Of a DNA stretch of 64,000 bases, positions 19,392 to 28,689 are shown in pieces. Numbering within the stretch: the stretch's first letter is position 1; every line of letters starts with the position of its first letter. The position numbers and the translations under genes are program-made. The notes beneath the pieces are model-generated. The model made no database searches, was not told where the DNA came from, and saw only the letters and a list, made by a program, of their open reading frames with translations. The DNA lies in NCBI GenBank assembly GCA_030549855.1, contig JAUQQP010000034.1, forward strand, positions 1 through 64,000, given 5' to 3'. The DNA is from Cyanobacteriota bacterium SRBZ.bins.94.201705. Lineage in GTDB: Bacteria; Cyanobacteriota; Cyanobacteriia; Cyanobacteriales; Cyanobacteriaceae.

Positions 19392-20120
19392 ATGACACAG
19401 ATAGAGGGCATAAGAATAGTTTTAGTGGAACCAGAGGGGGAAAGCAATATAGGCGCCATCGCCCGAGTAATGCGCAACATGGCCTTGACAGAATTGGTGC
19501 TAGTCAACCCCAAGTGTAACCCCTTCTCCGAGGAAGCCAAGAAGATGGCTGTCCATGGGCTTGAAGTGCTAATGAATGCAAAAATAGTAAACACGGTAGT
19601 GGAGGCGTTACAGGGGTGTCAAAAAGCCATAGCTACCACCGCCAGGGAAAGAGAAGTACCTACCCCCCTAGAAACCCCAAGAGAAGCCCTGCCATGGCTT
19701 TTAGAAGACGCCAAATGTGGGGCTATCCTATTTGGGCCAGAAAGTAGGGGCTTGAGTAACGAAGAATTGAGCCATGCCCAGCGTTTTGTGCGTATCCCCG
19801 CCAATCCCGAATACCCTTCCCTCAATTTGGCACAGGCTGTAGGTATTTGTGCTTATGAACTCTATCAGGCAAAAAGACAAGCACCCCCCCGACAGGAAAA
19901 TCGGAATCTGGCCACCATTGAACAACTGGAGGGGTACTATGAACACCTGGAGAGGATACTACTGAGGGTGGGATACCTTCAACCCCATACCGCTAAAATT
20001 ACCATGGAGAAACTGAGGCGGATTATTAACCGTGGACAACTCACTGACAAGGAATTAGCTATGTTGAGGGGAATGCTAGGACAGGTAGAATGGGCGTTAG
20101 ACCATCCTCAACCCCGTTAG
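19392..20120 (+). CDS. trmJ: tRNA/rRNA 2'-O-methyltransferase, TrmJ (SpoU) family
   Basis: The 242-residue product is a SPOUT-class enzyme with the typical start IRIVLVEPEGESNIGAIARV and the knot motifs ILFGPESRGLSNEEL and RIPANPEYPSLNLAQAVGIC. A C-terminal helical extension follows (LRRIINRGQLTDKELAMLRG). TrmJ 2'-O-methylates nucleotide 32 of tRNAs. It converges with crtQ, with only two bases between the stops. Confidence 0.9.
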   Translation: MTQIEGIRIVLVEPEGESNIGAIARVMRNMALTELVLVNPKCNPFSEEAKKMAVHGLEVLMNAKIVNTVVEALQGCQKAIATTAREREVPTPLETPREALPWLLEDAKCGAILFGPESRGLSNEELSHAQRFVRIPANPEYPSLNLAQAVGICAYELYQAKRQAPPRQENRNLATIEQLEGYYEHLERILLRVGYLQPHTAKITMEKLRRIINRGQLTDKELAMLRGMLGQVEWALDHPQPR

Positions 20121-20122
20121 GC

Positions 20123-21577
20123 CTAAGCCATGGCTAACACCTTCTTGTCCACCTTTAGAATAGCCCTAGCCGCCTGCAACCCGGAAATAGTAGCTCCTTC
20201 CATACTATCAATGTAATCCTGTTGGGTGTAGCTGCCTGCTAAGAAGAAGTTGGCTACTGGCGTGGTTTGGGAAGGGCGGTATATATCCATCCCTGGGGCT
20301 TCCCTATAGAGAGATTGAGCTAGTTTTACCACACTATACCAGGTCATGTTCAATTCCCGAGAGGAGGGGAATAACTGGTGTACCTGTTTTAAGACATGTT
20401 GGGCAATACTCTCATTACTCTCTCTAATAAAGGGATCACCAGGGGTTAACACTAATTGTAACAGAGAACCCTGTCCAGGACGAAAATAATCTGCTGGACT
20501 ACACAAGGCCAAATCAGCAAAACAAGAAAAGTCCGCATCGGCAGTGTATAACAGATTATCAATGCCGGCTGCCCGTTGCAACTGACGCCTAGCCGTCTCA
20601 TCCCTTAACTCCGTCACCCAGCCATCAAACCGTAATTGGACTGTGGCCACTGGTACCGTATCCAACTTGTATATATTGTCAAACAGAGGCCATTTCCTCC
20701 AAGCCGGGGGAATTAGTTTTTGAATGCCTGGCACATCACAGGCGCATACGTAGGCATCTGCCGTCACCAACTCCTCACTGTCCCCTTTGGCTACTACCAT
20801 GCCTGTTACAAAAGTCTTACCGTCATTTTCCTGATACTTAATCTCCCTAACGCGACGACGGAGATGAATTTTAGCACCCCGGGCCTCCAGATAGTCGATA
20901 ATGGGCTTATGGAGGTATTCATAGGGGGCACCCTCCAACATTCTCAACACAGATGCCTCAGTCCTGGCGGCAAAAAATTGGAAAATAGTCAACATACAAC
21001 GGGCAGATATATTCTCCGTGTCAATGAAACCCAGGGCATAGGCAATGGGATTCCACATCCTCTTTAAACTCCCCTCATTACCCCCGTGGCGACGAAACCA
21101 ATCGGCAAAGCTGATATTGTCCAAATCCCGAATCTGTTTCATTGCCCCCTGAAAGTCAAACAGCCCCCTTATAATAGGACTAGTGCCCAAGGCTATAGAA
21201 TTGGCAATCTTATCCCCCAGCGACAACTGAGAAGTAGTAAAAAAAGCCTTCAACCCGTTAAAAGGCGCACCTAGGGGAAAACGAAAATCCAACTCTCCTA
21301 TCTTTCCACCCTTATTGATAAATGTATGGGTATGTTCCTTCAAACGTAAATTTTTTATAGCCCCCACCTTCTCCATCAGGGCAAAAAGATTGTAATAACA
21401 GCCAAAAAACACATGTAACCCCATTTCAATATGATTGCCATCTGCATCCACCCAACTGCCCACCTTCCCCCCCACAAATGGCCTTGACTCAAATATTTCC
21501 ACCTCACAACCGGCATCTGCCAACTCCACTGCTGTGGCTAATCCTGCCAATCCCGCGCCCACTATTACAACTCGCAT
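20123..21577 (-). CDS. crtQ: Zeta-carotene desaturase (plant/cyanobacterial type)
   Basis: The enzyme turns zeta-carotene to lycopene via neurosporene on the thylakoid or plasma membrane. The N-terminal FAD-binding motif is [20 protein letters not shown], followed by [16 protein letters not shown] and [20 protein letters not shown], all diagnostic for ZDS rather than phytoene desaturase. The C terminus has [20 protein letters not shown]. The length of 484 residues is normal. Together with crtE at 32306 it shows an oxygenic-type carotenoid pathway. Confidence 0.96.
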   Translation of the reverse strand: MRVVIVGAGLAGLATAVELADAGCEVEIFESRPFVGGKVGSWVDADGNHIEMGLHVFFGCYYNLFALMEKVGAIKNLRLKEHTHTFINKGGKIGELDFRFPLGAPFNGLKAFFTTSQLSLGDKIANSIALGTSPIIRGLFDFQGAMKQIRDLDNISFADWFRRHGGNEGSLKRMWNPIAYALGFIDTENISARCMLTIFQFFAARTEASVLRMLEGAPYEYLHKPIIDYLEARGAKIHLRRRVREIKYQENDGKTFVTGMVVAKGDSEELVTADAYVCACDVPGIQKLIPPAWRKWPLFDNIYKLDTVPVATVQLRFDGWVTELRDETARRQLQRAAGIDNLLYTADADFSCFADLALCSPADYFRPGQGSLLQLVLTPGDPFIRESNESIAQHVLKQVHQLFPSSRELNMTWYSVVKLAQSLYREAPGMDIYRPSQTTPVANFFLAGSYTQQDYIDSMEGATISGLQAARAILKVDKKVLAMA

Positions 21578-21811
21578 ATTTCTCCAAGATGTTTCTTAAC
21601 TTTTCTTAACACATTGTACCAGGGACAGGAACATATGATGGCACATCATAGGCGCTAAAAACTAGAAAAAATCTGGGTTTGTCCCATATAAGGTACGGTA
21701 AACTACACTACCTTTAAGGGGTATTTTTATCCCAATATAGTAATGAGAATAGGAGATAAAAGACCATCAGAAGTGGTATTTGTTTTGTAGAATAAGAGGG
21801 AGTTTTCATCT

Positions 21812-23704
21812 ATGGGAAAAATAGTTGGTATTGACTTGGGCACCACTAACTCAGTGGTAGCCGTAATGGAAGGTGGAAAACCAGTAGTTATTGCCAATGC
21901 TGAGGGTTTTAGAACAACCCCTTCTGTGGTAGCTTATACTAAAAATGGTGACCGTCTGGTAGGACAAATTGCTAAACGCCAGGCGGTAATGAATCCCGAA
22001 AATACCTTCTACTCCGTCAAGCGTTTTATTGGCAGAAAATACGACGAGGTAATCCACGAGATTTCAGAAGTCCCCTACAAAGTACTAAATGTAAATGGTA
22101 ATGTAAGATTAGATTGTCCAGCATTAGGGAAACAATTTGCCCCAGAAGAAATCTCCGCCCAAGTATTGCGAAAACTCATAGAAGATGCTAGTAAGTATTT
22201 AGGGGAGCCTGTTAAAGAAGCAGTAATCACTGTACCCGCCTACTTCAACGACTCTCAACGTCAGGCTACCAAAGACGCCGGCAGAATAGCGGGGATTGAA
22301 GTGAAACGTATTATCAACGAGCCTACTGCGGCTTCCCTGGCTTATGGGTTAGACAAGAAGACTAATGAGACTATTCTAGTATTTGACCTGGGTGGTGGTA
22401 CCTTCGACGTATCCATCCTAGAAGTAGGTGACGGCGTATTTGAAGTATTGGCTACCTCTGGCGATACCCACCTGGGCGGTGACGACTTTGACAAGAAAAT
22501 CGTAGACTGGTTGGCAGAAGAGTTTAAAGCCAGAGAAGGTATTGACCTACGCAAGGACAGACAAGCCTTACAACGTCTCACAGAAGCGGCAGAAAAGGCT
22601 AAAATAGAACTGTCCAGCGTCACCCAGACAGAAATCAACCTGCCCTTCATCACCGCTACCGCCGATGGCCCTAAACACCTAGAAATGACCCTCACCAGGG
22701 CTAAATTTGAGCAACTCTGTGCTGATTTGATCGATCGTTGTAGAGGCCCTGTTGAACAAGCCCTCAAAGATGCTAAACTAACTCCTAGTGACATTGATGA
22801 GGTAGTATTAGTAGGAGGTTCTACCCGTATCCCAGCAGTACAAGAATTAGTCAGAAGAATGCTGGGGAAAGAACCTAATCAAAGTGTTAACCCCGATGAG
22901 GTAGTAGCCGTTGGGGCAGCCATCCAAGCAGGGGTATTGGCCGGTGAAGTGAAAGACATCCTCCTTTTGGACGTAACACCCCTGTCTCTGGGTGTAGAAA
23001 CCCTCGGCGGTGTTATGACTGTCATTATCCCCAGAAACACCACCATCCCCACCAAGAAGTCCGAAATCTTCTCCACCGCCGTCGATGGTCAAACCAATGT
23101 AGAGATCCACGTACTACAAGGGGAACGCCCCATGGCCAAAGACAACAAAAGCCTTGGCACCTTCCGTCTAGATGGTATTCCTCCCGCGCCTCGGGGTGTA
23201 CCTCAAATAGAAGTTACCTTTGACATTGACGCCAATGGCATCCTCCATGTAACCGCCAAGGATAAAGGTACAGGTAAAGAACAGTCTATCACCATTACTG
23301 GCGCCTCCACTCTACCCCCCGAAGAGGTAGAAAGAATGGTGAAAGAAGCCGAGGCTAATGCCGCCGCCGACAGGGCAAAACGCGAAAGAATCGAACGTCG
23401 CAACCAAGCCGACTCCCTCGTCTACCAAGCCGAAAGACAACTCAAAGAATTTGGCGACAAGATTTCCGCCAGCGACAAGTCCAGAATCGAAAAACTTATC
23501 TCCGACTTGAAGGATGCCATCAACAGGGATGACGACGACAAGATTAAATCCACTATGCCTGAACTACAACAAGCTCTATACTCCATAGGCACTAGTGTAT
23601 ATCAATCCGCTGCCGCCGCAGGCGCCTCTAGTACAGGTAGCACAGGTAGTTCAGGCGGTGGCGATAACGTCATCGATGCCGAATTCTCCGAAGGCGACAA
23701 ATAG
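21812..23704 (+). CDS. dnaK: Hsp70 chaperone DnaK
   Basis: The ATP-dependent chaperone shows the actin-like ATPase signatures [14 protein letters not shown] at the start ([18 protein letters not shown]), [20 protein letters not shown] and [18 protein letters not shown] substrate-binding domain and a Gly/Ser-rich tail ending [16 protein letters not shown] follow. The 630-residue length and this tail fit the housekeeping cyanobacterial DnaK2. No CIRCE operator is visible upstream. GrpE and DnaJ are not adjacent. AGGGAG about 11 bases before the ATG is the likely ribosome site. Confidence 0.97.
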   Translation: MGKIVGIDLGTTNSVVAVMEGGKPVVIANAEGFRTTPSVVAYTKNGDRLVGQIAKRQAVMNPENTFYSVKRFIGRKYDEVIHEISEVPYKVLNVNGNVRLDCPALGKQFAPEEISAQVLRKLIEDASKYLGEPVKEAVITVPAYFNDSQRQATKDAGRIAGIEVKRIINEPTAASLAYGLDKKTNETILVFDLGGGTFDVSILEVGDGVFEVLATSGDTHLGGDDFDKKIVDWLAEEFKAREGIDLRKDRQALQRLTEAAEKAKIELSSVTQTEINLPFITATADGPKHLEMTLTRAKFEQLCADLIDRCRGPVEQALKDAKLTPSDIDEVVLVGGSTRIPAVQELVRRMLGKEPNQSVNPDEVVAVGAAIQAGVLAGEVKDILLLDVTPLSLGVETLGGVMTVIIPRNTTIPTKKSEIFSTAVDGQTNVEIHVLQGERPMAKDNKSLGTFRLDGIPPAPRGVPQIEVTFDIDANGILHVTAKDKGTGKEQSITITGASTLPPEEVERMVKEAEANAAADRAKRERIERRNQADSLVYQAERQLKEFGDKISASDKSRIEKLISDLKDAINRDDDDKIKSTMPELQQALYSIGTSVYQSAAAAGASSTGSTGSSGGGDNVIDAEFSEGDK

Positions 23705-23739
23705 GGGCAGTGGGGGCGTCTGACTCTCTGATTATAGGC

Positions 23740-23788
23740 TTTGGGGGGGTTTACCCCCCTTGACATTCTTTTTTTTTTGTGATAGAAT
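23740..23788 (+). promoter_or_regulatory. G/C-run hairpin with poly-T plus embedded TTGACA-17-TAGAAT promoter
   Basis: A run of seven G, TTTA and six C forms a strong hairpin at about 23743-23759. It is followed after eight bases by ten T, so it may end dnaK transcription. Overlapping its 3' side, TTGACA (23760-23765) and TAGAAT (23783-23788) at 17-base spacing make an ideal promoter. This promoter reads towards the 3' end of devC on its antisense strand, with no gene following. Confidence 0.5.
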
Positions 23789-23843
23789 CCCGGTACCACC
23801 CGGTTAAGACAAGCCCTATCTCACTAATGCCTGCATCTGTAAA

Positions 23844-24995
23844 CTAGAAAATGTCGGCAGGATCGGCTTGTTTGAGCTTATTAACGGCAATGGCACCAGA
23901 AAAGAAGCACATGAATAGTGTTAGCAGAAAGACAGAGGTGATTAGGGATTTATTCATGTAAATGGCTAGTCTGGTAGCCTTGGCGGTGATGTGGTAGAGA
24001 AAAGTGGAAAAGCCTAATCCAGGAAGAAAACCAATGCAGGCAAGAATGACAGCTTGTTGGAAAACTAAAGCCAGCAGATAATTGTCGGTATAACCCATGG
24101 CTTTGAGAGTGGCATACTCTGGCAGATGGTCGGCTACATCGGTGTAAAGAATCTGGTACACTATAACAATGCCGACGATTAGCCCCATTATAGTGCCCAG
24201 GTTGAAGACGAAACCAATAGCGGTACTAGTTTCCCAATATCTCTTCTCGTGGTTGACAAATTCCTCCCGCGACAAAACTAACACATCGCCACCATTGAGT
24301 TTTTGTCTTAAAGTATTGATAACCGCCTGAGTGTCAACACCAGGTTTTAGTTTAATCACCCCTACCTCTATTAAGCCTTTATCCCTTTGAGGAAACAGAC
24401 GGAGGAAATTCAAATCACTGGTGATAATATTGCCATCTGCCCCAAATGTAGCCCCAATTGTGAATAATCCCGCCACGGTAATTCTCCGCTCATTGACTTC
24501 TGTCCTAACAGTCATCCCCGACTCAAACATTTGGGGTATGGGGCCAAATTCCGCCCTGGAGGCAGTGTCAAAAAGCACATGATCTGGTAGTTTTAATTTG
24601 TCTAAATTTTTATCGAAATCTGGTAGTTTAAATACAGGATTTTTGGGGTTGAATCCTATAGTCAAAATTCTCCTGCTTTTGTTATTAACAGGATTTTTCC
24701 AGGTGGCAAAACTGAGATATAAAGGATTAACCCAGTCTACTCCCTCCACCGCCATAGCCTCATAAAGACGACGGCTAGAAAAACTCTTCATGGAGGTTAT
24801 GGCATTAGACTGAGTACTGATTAAAAACACATCGCCGTCAATTTTATCGTGGATTCTTACGGCACTGTTTAACAAGGCCGTCTTAAATCCCAGTTGCATG
24901 AACATCAGGATGTCGGCAAAACTAATCCCGGCAACTGCGATTAGAAGACGGATTTTCTCCCGGCTTAATTGTAACCAAGCAAGAGGCGTTTTCAT
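23844..24995 (-). CDS. devC: DevC-type ABC exporter permease
   Basis: The 383-residue protein is a MacB/FtsX-like permease. It has one N-terminal membrane helix (IRLLIAVAGISFADILMFMQ), a large extracytoplasmic domain, and three C-terminal helices. The start PLAWLQLSREKIRLLIAVAG is characteristic of cyanobacterial DevC. With DevB and DevA ATPase it forms a TolC-linked exporter, which in heterocyst formers exports envelope glycolipids. It overlaps devB by four bases (ATGA), so the two are translationally coupled. No devA gene follows; the next gene is dnaK on the other strand. Confidence 0.9.
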   Translation of the reverse strand: MKTPLAWLQLSREKIRLLIAVAGISFADILMFMQLGFKTALLNSAVRIHDKIDGDVFLISTQSNAITSMKSFSSRRLYEAMAVEGVDWVNPLYLSFATWKNPVNNKSRRILTIGFNPKNPVFKLPDFDKNLDKLKLPDHVLFDTASRAEFGPIPQMFESGMTVRTEVNERRITVAGLFTIGATFGADGNIITSDLNFLRLFPQRDKGLIEVGVIKLKPGVDTQAVINTLRQKLNGGDVLVLSREEFVNHEKRYWETSTAIGFVFNLGTIMGLIVGIVIVYQILYTDVADHLPEYATLKAMGYTDNYLLALVFQQAVILACIGFLPGLGFSTFLYHITAKATRLAIYMNKSLITSVFLLTLFMCFFSGAIAVNKLKQADPADIF

Positions 24996-26293
24996 AGTTT
25001 TATATTGACAAATACTCGAGAATAAATTAAATTTTTAATATGGGAGGTATACTGGGGGTCCACCTTGACTTTAACCTCTACAACCCGGGCATCCACACTG
25101 GCAGCAGGATCAGTTTGCAAGATGTCCTTTTTGGCGATTTTGGGGCTAATTTGAAAGACTCTGCCGGTGATTACCCCCTCGAAACTGTTGTTTTCACTCC
25201 TAATCTCCGCCACCTGCCCAATTTTAACCTTCCCTACATCACTCTCATATACTTCTGCCACCACCATCATTTGACTGGTATCGGCCATTTCTACTACCCC
25301 CTCCTGGTTGTTAATGCTTTCACCAGGATAGGTTTTTATCTCTAAAATCTGACCATCTATGGGGGCTCTGATGATAGTCAATTCTAAATCAGTTTCTGCC
25401 TTTTTGACCACCGCCATTGCCCTTTCCACCTCGGCTTGTGCCAAAGCCACATCCACATCCCTTACCTCGCTAATCTCCCTCAAGGTAGCCTCTGCCGCCT
25501 TGATTTGGTTAACAAGACTATTGATGCGTTTTTGAGAATCAGCCTTAGCCTGTTCAATTTCCTCTGTCAGAGTAGTAATAATCTTGTTATAGGCAGCGGT
25601 AGCCTCCCGATAACGTTTTTCTGCCGTTTCCAAATTCAATTGATAGGTTTCCAACTGTGCCTGAGGAATAACCCCCTCTTCTGCCAATTGGCGGTAACGG
25701 CGATAATCTGCCTCTGCCTTATCCCTTTCCGCCTTTAGTCTTTCTACAGTTGCCCTCTTTTCGATTTTCTCTCCTTCCAGTTGTGCCTGTAAACGCGCCA
25801 ATAGGGCACCATCACTGGCCTTTACTCCCTGTAGTTCTGCTTGTAGTCTAGCAATAGTAGCCCTTTGCGCAGAAATACTACCCTCTTTGGCCCCAGCCTT
25901 GACAATCCGTAAATTGGCTTCGGCCACCTTCAAATCCTTTTTGGCCCTTGCCAACTCCGCTAGTTTTTGGTCATAATCAGTAGTATAACCTATAATGTCC
26001 CCCTTCTTGACTATACTCCCCTGGGAAACTAGTAGCGTCTTCAACTTGGCGCCACCGGGAGTTGGGGCAGCCGCCACCTTTATTATCTCTCCCAAGGGCT
26101 CAATTCTACCTAAGGCGCTTACAGAAGAGACGGTTACCGTGGGGGGAGGCACTAGGTTTTCCGTCTTTGGGGTAGTTATCTGCCGTTGTTTCCACAGACT
26201 TACCCCCGCTGTCATCAGAATTGCCACCCCCAATGCCCCACTTATTAGGGCTATTGTTTTTCCCTTTTCCCTTGCTACTGTTATTTCTCCCAT
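24992..26293 (-). CDS. devB: DevB-type membrane fusion protein (HlyD family)
   Basis: The 433-residue product has an N-terminal membrane anchor (TIALISGALGVAILMTAGVS), a first lipoyl/barrel part (SVSALGRIEPLGEIIKVAA), a long coiled-coil hairpin (about residues 115-300, many Ala/Glu/Lys heptads) and a second lipoyl half (ELTIIRAPIDGQILEIKTYP). It is the periplasmic adaptor between DevC and an outer membrane TolC channel. Its start lies 25 bases from a palindromic operator, so it is probably repressed by the divergent TetR protein. Confidence 0.9.
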   Translation of the reverse strand: MGEITVAREKGKTIALISGALGVAILMTAGVSLWKQRQITTPKTENLVPPPTVTVSSVSALGRIEPLGEIIKVAAAPTPGGAKLKTLLVSQGSIVKKGDIIGYTTDYDQKLAELARAKKDLKVAEANLRIVKAGAKEGSISAQRATIARLQAELQGVKASDGALLARLQAQLEGEKIEKRATVERLKAERDKAEADYRRYRQLAEEGVIPQAQLETYQLNLETAEKRYREATAAYNKIITTLTEEIEQAKADSQKRINSLVNQIKAAEATLREISEVRDVDVALAQAEVERAMAVVKKAETDLELTIIRAPIDGQILEIKTYPGESINNQEGVVEMADTSQMMVVAEVYESDVGKVKIGQVAEIRSENNSFEGVITGRVFQISPKIAKKDILQTDPAASVDARVVEVKVKVDPQYTSHIKNLIYSRVFVNIKL

Positions 26294-26317
26294 GGTAGTT
26301 TTTGTGCTATCCTGTAG

Positions 26318-26360
26318 ACTAGACGGTCTAGTTTTTTAATATTAGACTAGACGGTCTAGT
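26318..26360. promoter_or_regulatory. Two tandem perfect TetR-type operators between devB and tetR
   Basis: ACTAGACGGTCTAGT is a perfect 7-1-7 palindrome and occurs at 26318-26332 and again at 26346-26360, with centres 28 bp apart. Each is followed on the plus strand by TTT and an AT-rich -10-like segment. They lie between the divergent starts of devB (26293) and the TetR gene (26391), as expected for an autoregulated local repressor. Confidence 0.85.
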
Positions 26361-26390
26361 TTGATTATAGCATTGTAGAGGGAGGATTGT

Positions 26391-26963
26391 GTGGTGGAAG
26401 TGGACAAAACAGAAAAAATTTTGACGGCGGCATTGAAGTTGTTTTTGGAAAATGGGTATAGAGGTACTACTATGGAAGAGATAGCAAAAACCGCCGGCGT
26501 CTCTAAGCAAACTTTGTATACTCACTTTGGGGATAAGGAGGGTTTGTTTAAGGCATTAGTTACGAAAGTAAGCAAGCAAAAATTTAACCTGGTTTGGGCG
26601 AAACCTTTAAGAGGAAAACCGGAGGTGGTGTTGAGAAATTTAGCCAACAGAATCATCAGAGAGGTAAGTGAACCAGAGTATCTAGACTTTATTCATCTCA
26701 TCGTAACAGAGGTTAAAAACTATCCAGAATTCGCACAACTATGCCTAACAAATATTTCCAAACCTGCTATTTCTATACTTACTAATTATCTGGAAAATTG
26801 TCCCTATTTAAACCTAGAAGATCCAGAAGCAGTGGCTCATATTTTTGTCAACAGCATATTATACCATGTTTTGACCCAAGAAAGACTAGAAGCCAAAAAA
26901 GTAATCCCCATCGAGTCAAAACGTCTGATTAATAATTTGATTAAGTTGATAGTAAAAAATTGA
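26391..26963 (+). CDS. TetR-family transcriptional repressor
   Basis: The 190-residue protein has a typical N-terminal helix-turn-helix: ALKLFLENGYRGTTMEEIAK, then TAGVSKQTLYTHFGDKEGLF. The C-terminal ligand domain resembles the AefR/TetR_C type. Translation probably starts at GTG 26391, five bases after GGAGG. The palindromes at 26318 and 26346 are its likely operators, making it the regulator of devBC and of itself. A third, slightly imperfect operator lies ten bases after its stop. Confidence 0.9.
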   Translation: MVEVDKTEKILTAALKLFLENGYRGTTMEEIAKTAGVSKQTLYTHFGDKEGLFKALVTKVSKQKFNLVWAKPLRGKPEVVLRNLANRIIREVSEPEYLDFIHLIVTEVKNYPEFAQLCLTNISKPAISILTNYLENCPYLNLEDPEAVAHIFVNSILYHVLTQERLEAKKVIPIESKRLINNLIKLIVKN

Positions 26964-26972
26964 GGTTGTTAG

Positions 26973-26994
26973 ACTGGACGGTCTAGTTTATAAT
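26973..26994. promoter_or_regulatory. Third TetR operator copy at a gene 3' end, with TATAAT
   Basis: ACTGGACGGTCTAGT (26973-26987) differs by one base from the two perfect operators. It is followed at once by a TATAAT-containing segment (TTTATAATAGGAGG). It lies between the 3' ends of tetR and the transglutaminase-like gene, where no gene start is seen. Confidence 0.65.
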
Positions 26995-27001
26995 AGGAGG
27001 A

Positions 27002-28594
27002 CTAGGGAGAATACTTTAAAAGTACCCAATAACGGCTATCATGGGGAAACTTGGCATAGACGACTACATGGCCATCACCTACATTCACATTCCCGGCAAA
27101 AATGTTACCATAAGCTGTCAAATCATGCCATTGATTGGTGGCTTGATTTAAAACCTTTACCTCGGTGGCTTTGTCAATTTTAAGTCTAAAATAGTAGTTT
27201 TGATTTTTGTTGAGTTTGCCGGTAAGTGGCGATTCCAAATAACCATTGTACTCGCGAAAATGTTTATATACTTCGGGAAATTCCTCTCCCTTGCCACTAG
27301 CAGAAACTTGATAGGTAACAGCTAGGGGATAGTAATTATTGCCCTCGTCTTTTTCTTTAGCAAAAATGTCTAGCCTATATTGCCCCTCCCCGGGGAATGA
27401 AACGTTGACGACTGTATTTTCTCCCTCTTTTTGCACCAGAATATAATTCCCCTCTACTGGATTTTCTTCGGATTTAACAGTTGCAATAACGTCGACATTT
27501 TCGGGGGTTTTTAAAACAACAGCGACACTATTGCCAGCCTTAATTTTATCGTAGGGATGACTGACCAATTGGATATTATGTTTGAAAAATGGGGGATAGA
27601 CTCTGGGGAGGGAGTCAAACTCATTACGGGAAATAGGGTTATCTAGTAGTTGCCATTGGGAATCCTGTGGGAAATGGGTGTATATGAGTTGGGAGGGAGG
27701 AGGGGCAAAATAAAAAGGCTCAAATTCAGGATAAAATACGCCATTTTTAACATTACCAGCGCCCCAGGTAACATCTATAAGATACCAATTGCCGTCAATT
27801 TCTACCGCATTCCAGCCATGATTTACTTGACTTGCCGAAGGCAATATACCAAAATCTGCCCCTCGGGCATACCCCTCAACAATTACAGATTTTAGGCCCA
27901 TTTTTTCAGCCAATTCTTGATACAAATTAGCATAACCGCTACAAATAGTAGCCCGTTGTCGCAAAACATTTTCTACAGTGACGTCTGGCAACTGACCATC
28001 TTTTAGGGCAGACAGGGCAGAAACATCGTATTTTATATTATGAGCGATCCAAGTGTAAATTATACGAGCTTTTTCTGCGGGGGTTTTGGCATACTGAGAA
28101 AGAATACCACTCAATTCGTCCACCGAATCCCCCTCATAGATAATGCTTTTGGCTATGGTGTCAATATGGGAGAAGTCTTGTTGGCTTAGCCGTCTGGCAT
28201 TAGCTGTGTTTAACGGATTAATGGGATTGGTGGTGTTGACAGGTTTAATGACATCAACCACATTAACGGTATTAACAGGAGTATTTTCTTCTCCACCAAT
28301 GCTAGACTCTACAGGCTTCCCCCCCACAGTGGCTTGAATTTTCCCCAGCCTTGTTATAATATTATCCCCTAGCCATTGCTGCTTTTCTGTTACGCCTATT
28401 GTTATTGCCGCCGTTGCCAACAGGAGAAAAAACCATAAACCCCCTCTGTTAGGGCGGTGGTGATAGACTCTATCCTTAGGATGGCGAGAAACCCTATCTT
28501 TAGGATGGAGATAAACCCCATCTTTAGGATGGAGATAAACCCCATCCCTACTAATATCATGTTTTTTTTCTCCCCTATTTCCCTTTCTGTTCAT
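27002..28594 (-). CDS. Membrane-anchored transglutaminase-like protein with N-terminal repeats
   Basis: The 530-residue protein begins with a basic tail containing four 8-residue repeats (GVYLHPKD twice, then RVSRHPKD and RVYHHRPN). A membrane anchor (GLWFFLLLATAAITIGV) and a transglutaminase-like domain follow. A Cys-His-Asp triad is visible: Cys218 in ATICSGYANLY, His259 in NHGWNAV and Asp274 in IDVTWG. The C-terminal part is beta-rich and unassigned. Homologs are cysteine proteases or protein cross-linking enzymes acting outside the cytoplasm; activity here is inferred. The DNA coding the N-terminal repeats belongs to the repeat family found in the adjacent intergenic region. Confidence 0.82.
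   Translation of the reverse strand: MNRKGNRGEKKHDISRDGVYLHPKDGVYLHPKDRVSRHPKDRVYHHRPNRGGLWFFLLLATAAITIGVTEKQQWLGDNIITRLGKIQATVGGKPVESSIGGEENTPVNTVNVVDVIKPVNTTNPINPLNTANARRLSQQDFSHIDTIAKSIIYEGDSVDELSGILSQYAKTPAEKARIIYTWIAHNIKYDVSALSALKDGQLPDVTVENVLRQRATICSGYANLYQELAEKMGLKSVIVEGYARGADFGILPSASQVNHGWNAVEIDGNWYLIDVTWGAGNVKNGVFYPEFEPFYFAPPPSQLIYTHFPQDSQWQLLDNPISRNEFDSLPRVYPPFFKHNIQLVSHPYDKIKAGNSVAVVLKTPENVDVIATVKSEENPVEGNYILVQKEGENTVVNVSFPGEGQYRLDIFAKEKDEGNNYYPLAVTYQVSASGKGEEFPEVYKHFREYNGYLESPLTGKLNKNQNYYFRLKIDKATEVKVLNQATNQWHDLTAYGNIFAGNVNVGDGHVVVYAKFPHDSRYWVLLKYSP
28478..28550 (-). repeat. 24-bp tandem repeat inside the transglutaminase gene
   Basis: On the minus strand the unit GGGTTTATCTCCATCC plus eight bases is repeated about three to four times in frame, coding the GVYLHPKD-type octapeptides. 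The same GGGTTTATC core recurs in the upstream intergenic array. Confidence 0.8.
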
Positions 28595-28689
28595 TGTTTT
28601 ACCCCCGTAGGCTATTGCAGCCTGGTATTAGCCTCTTGTACAGTTTTCCTACGGCTCTTTTTTTCCCTATGCTAATACTATAGCCCAAC

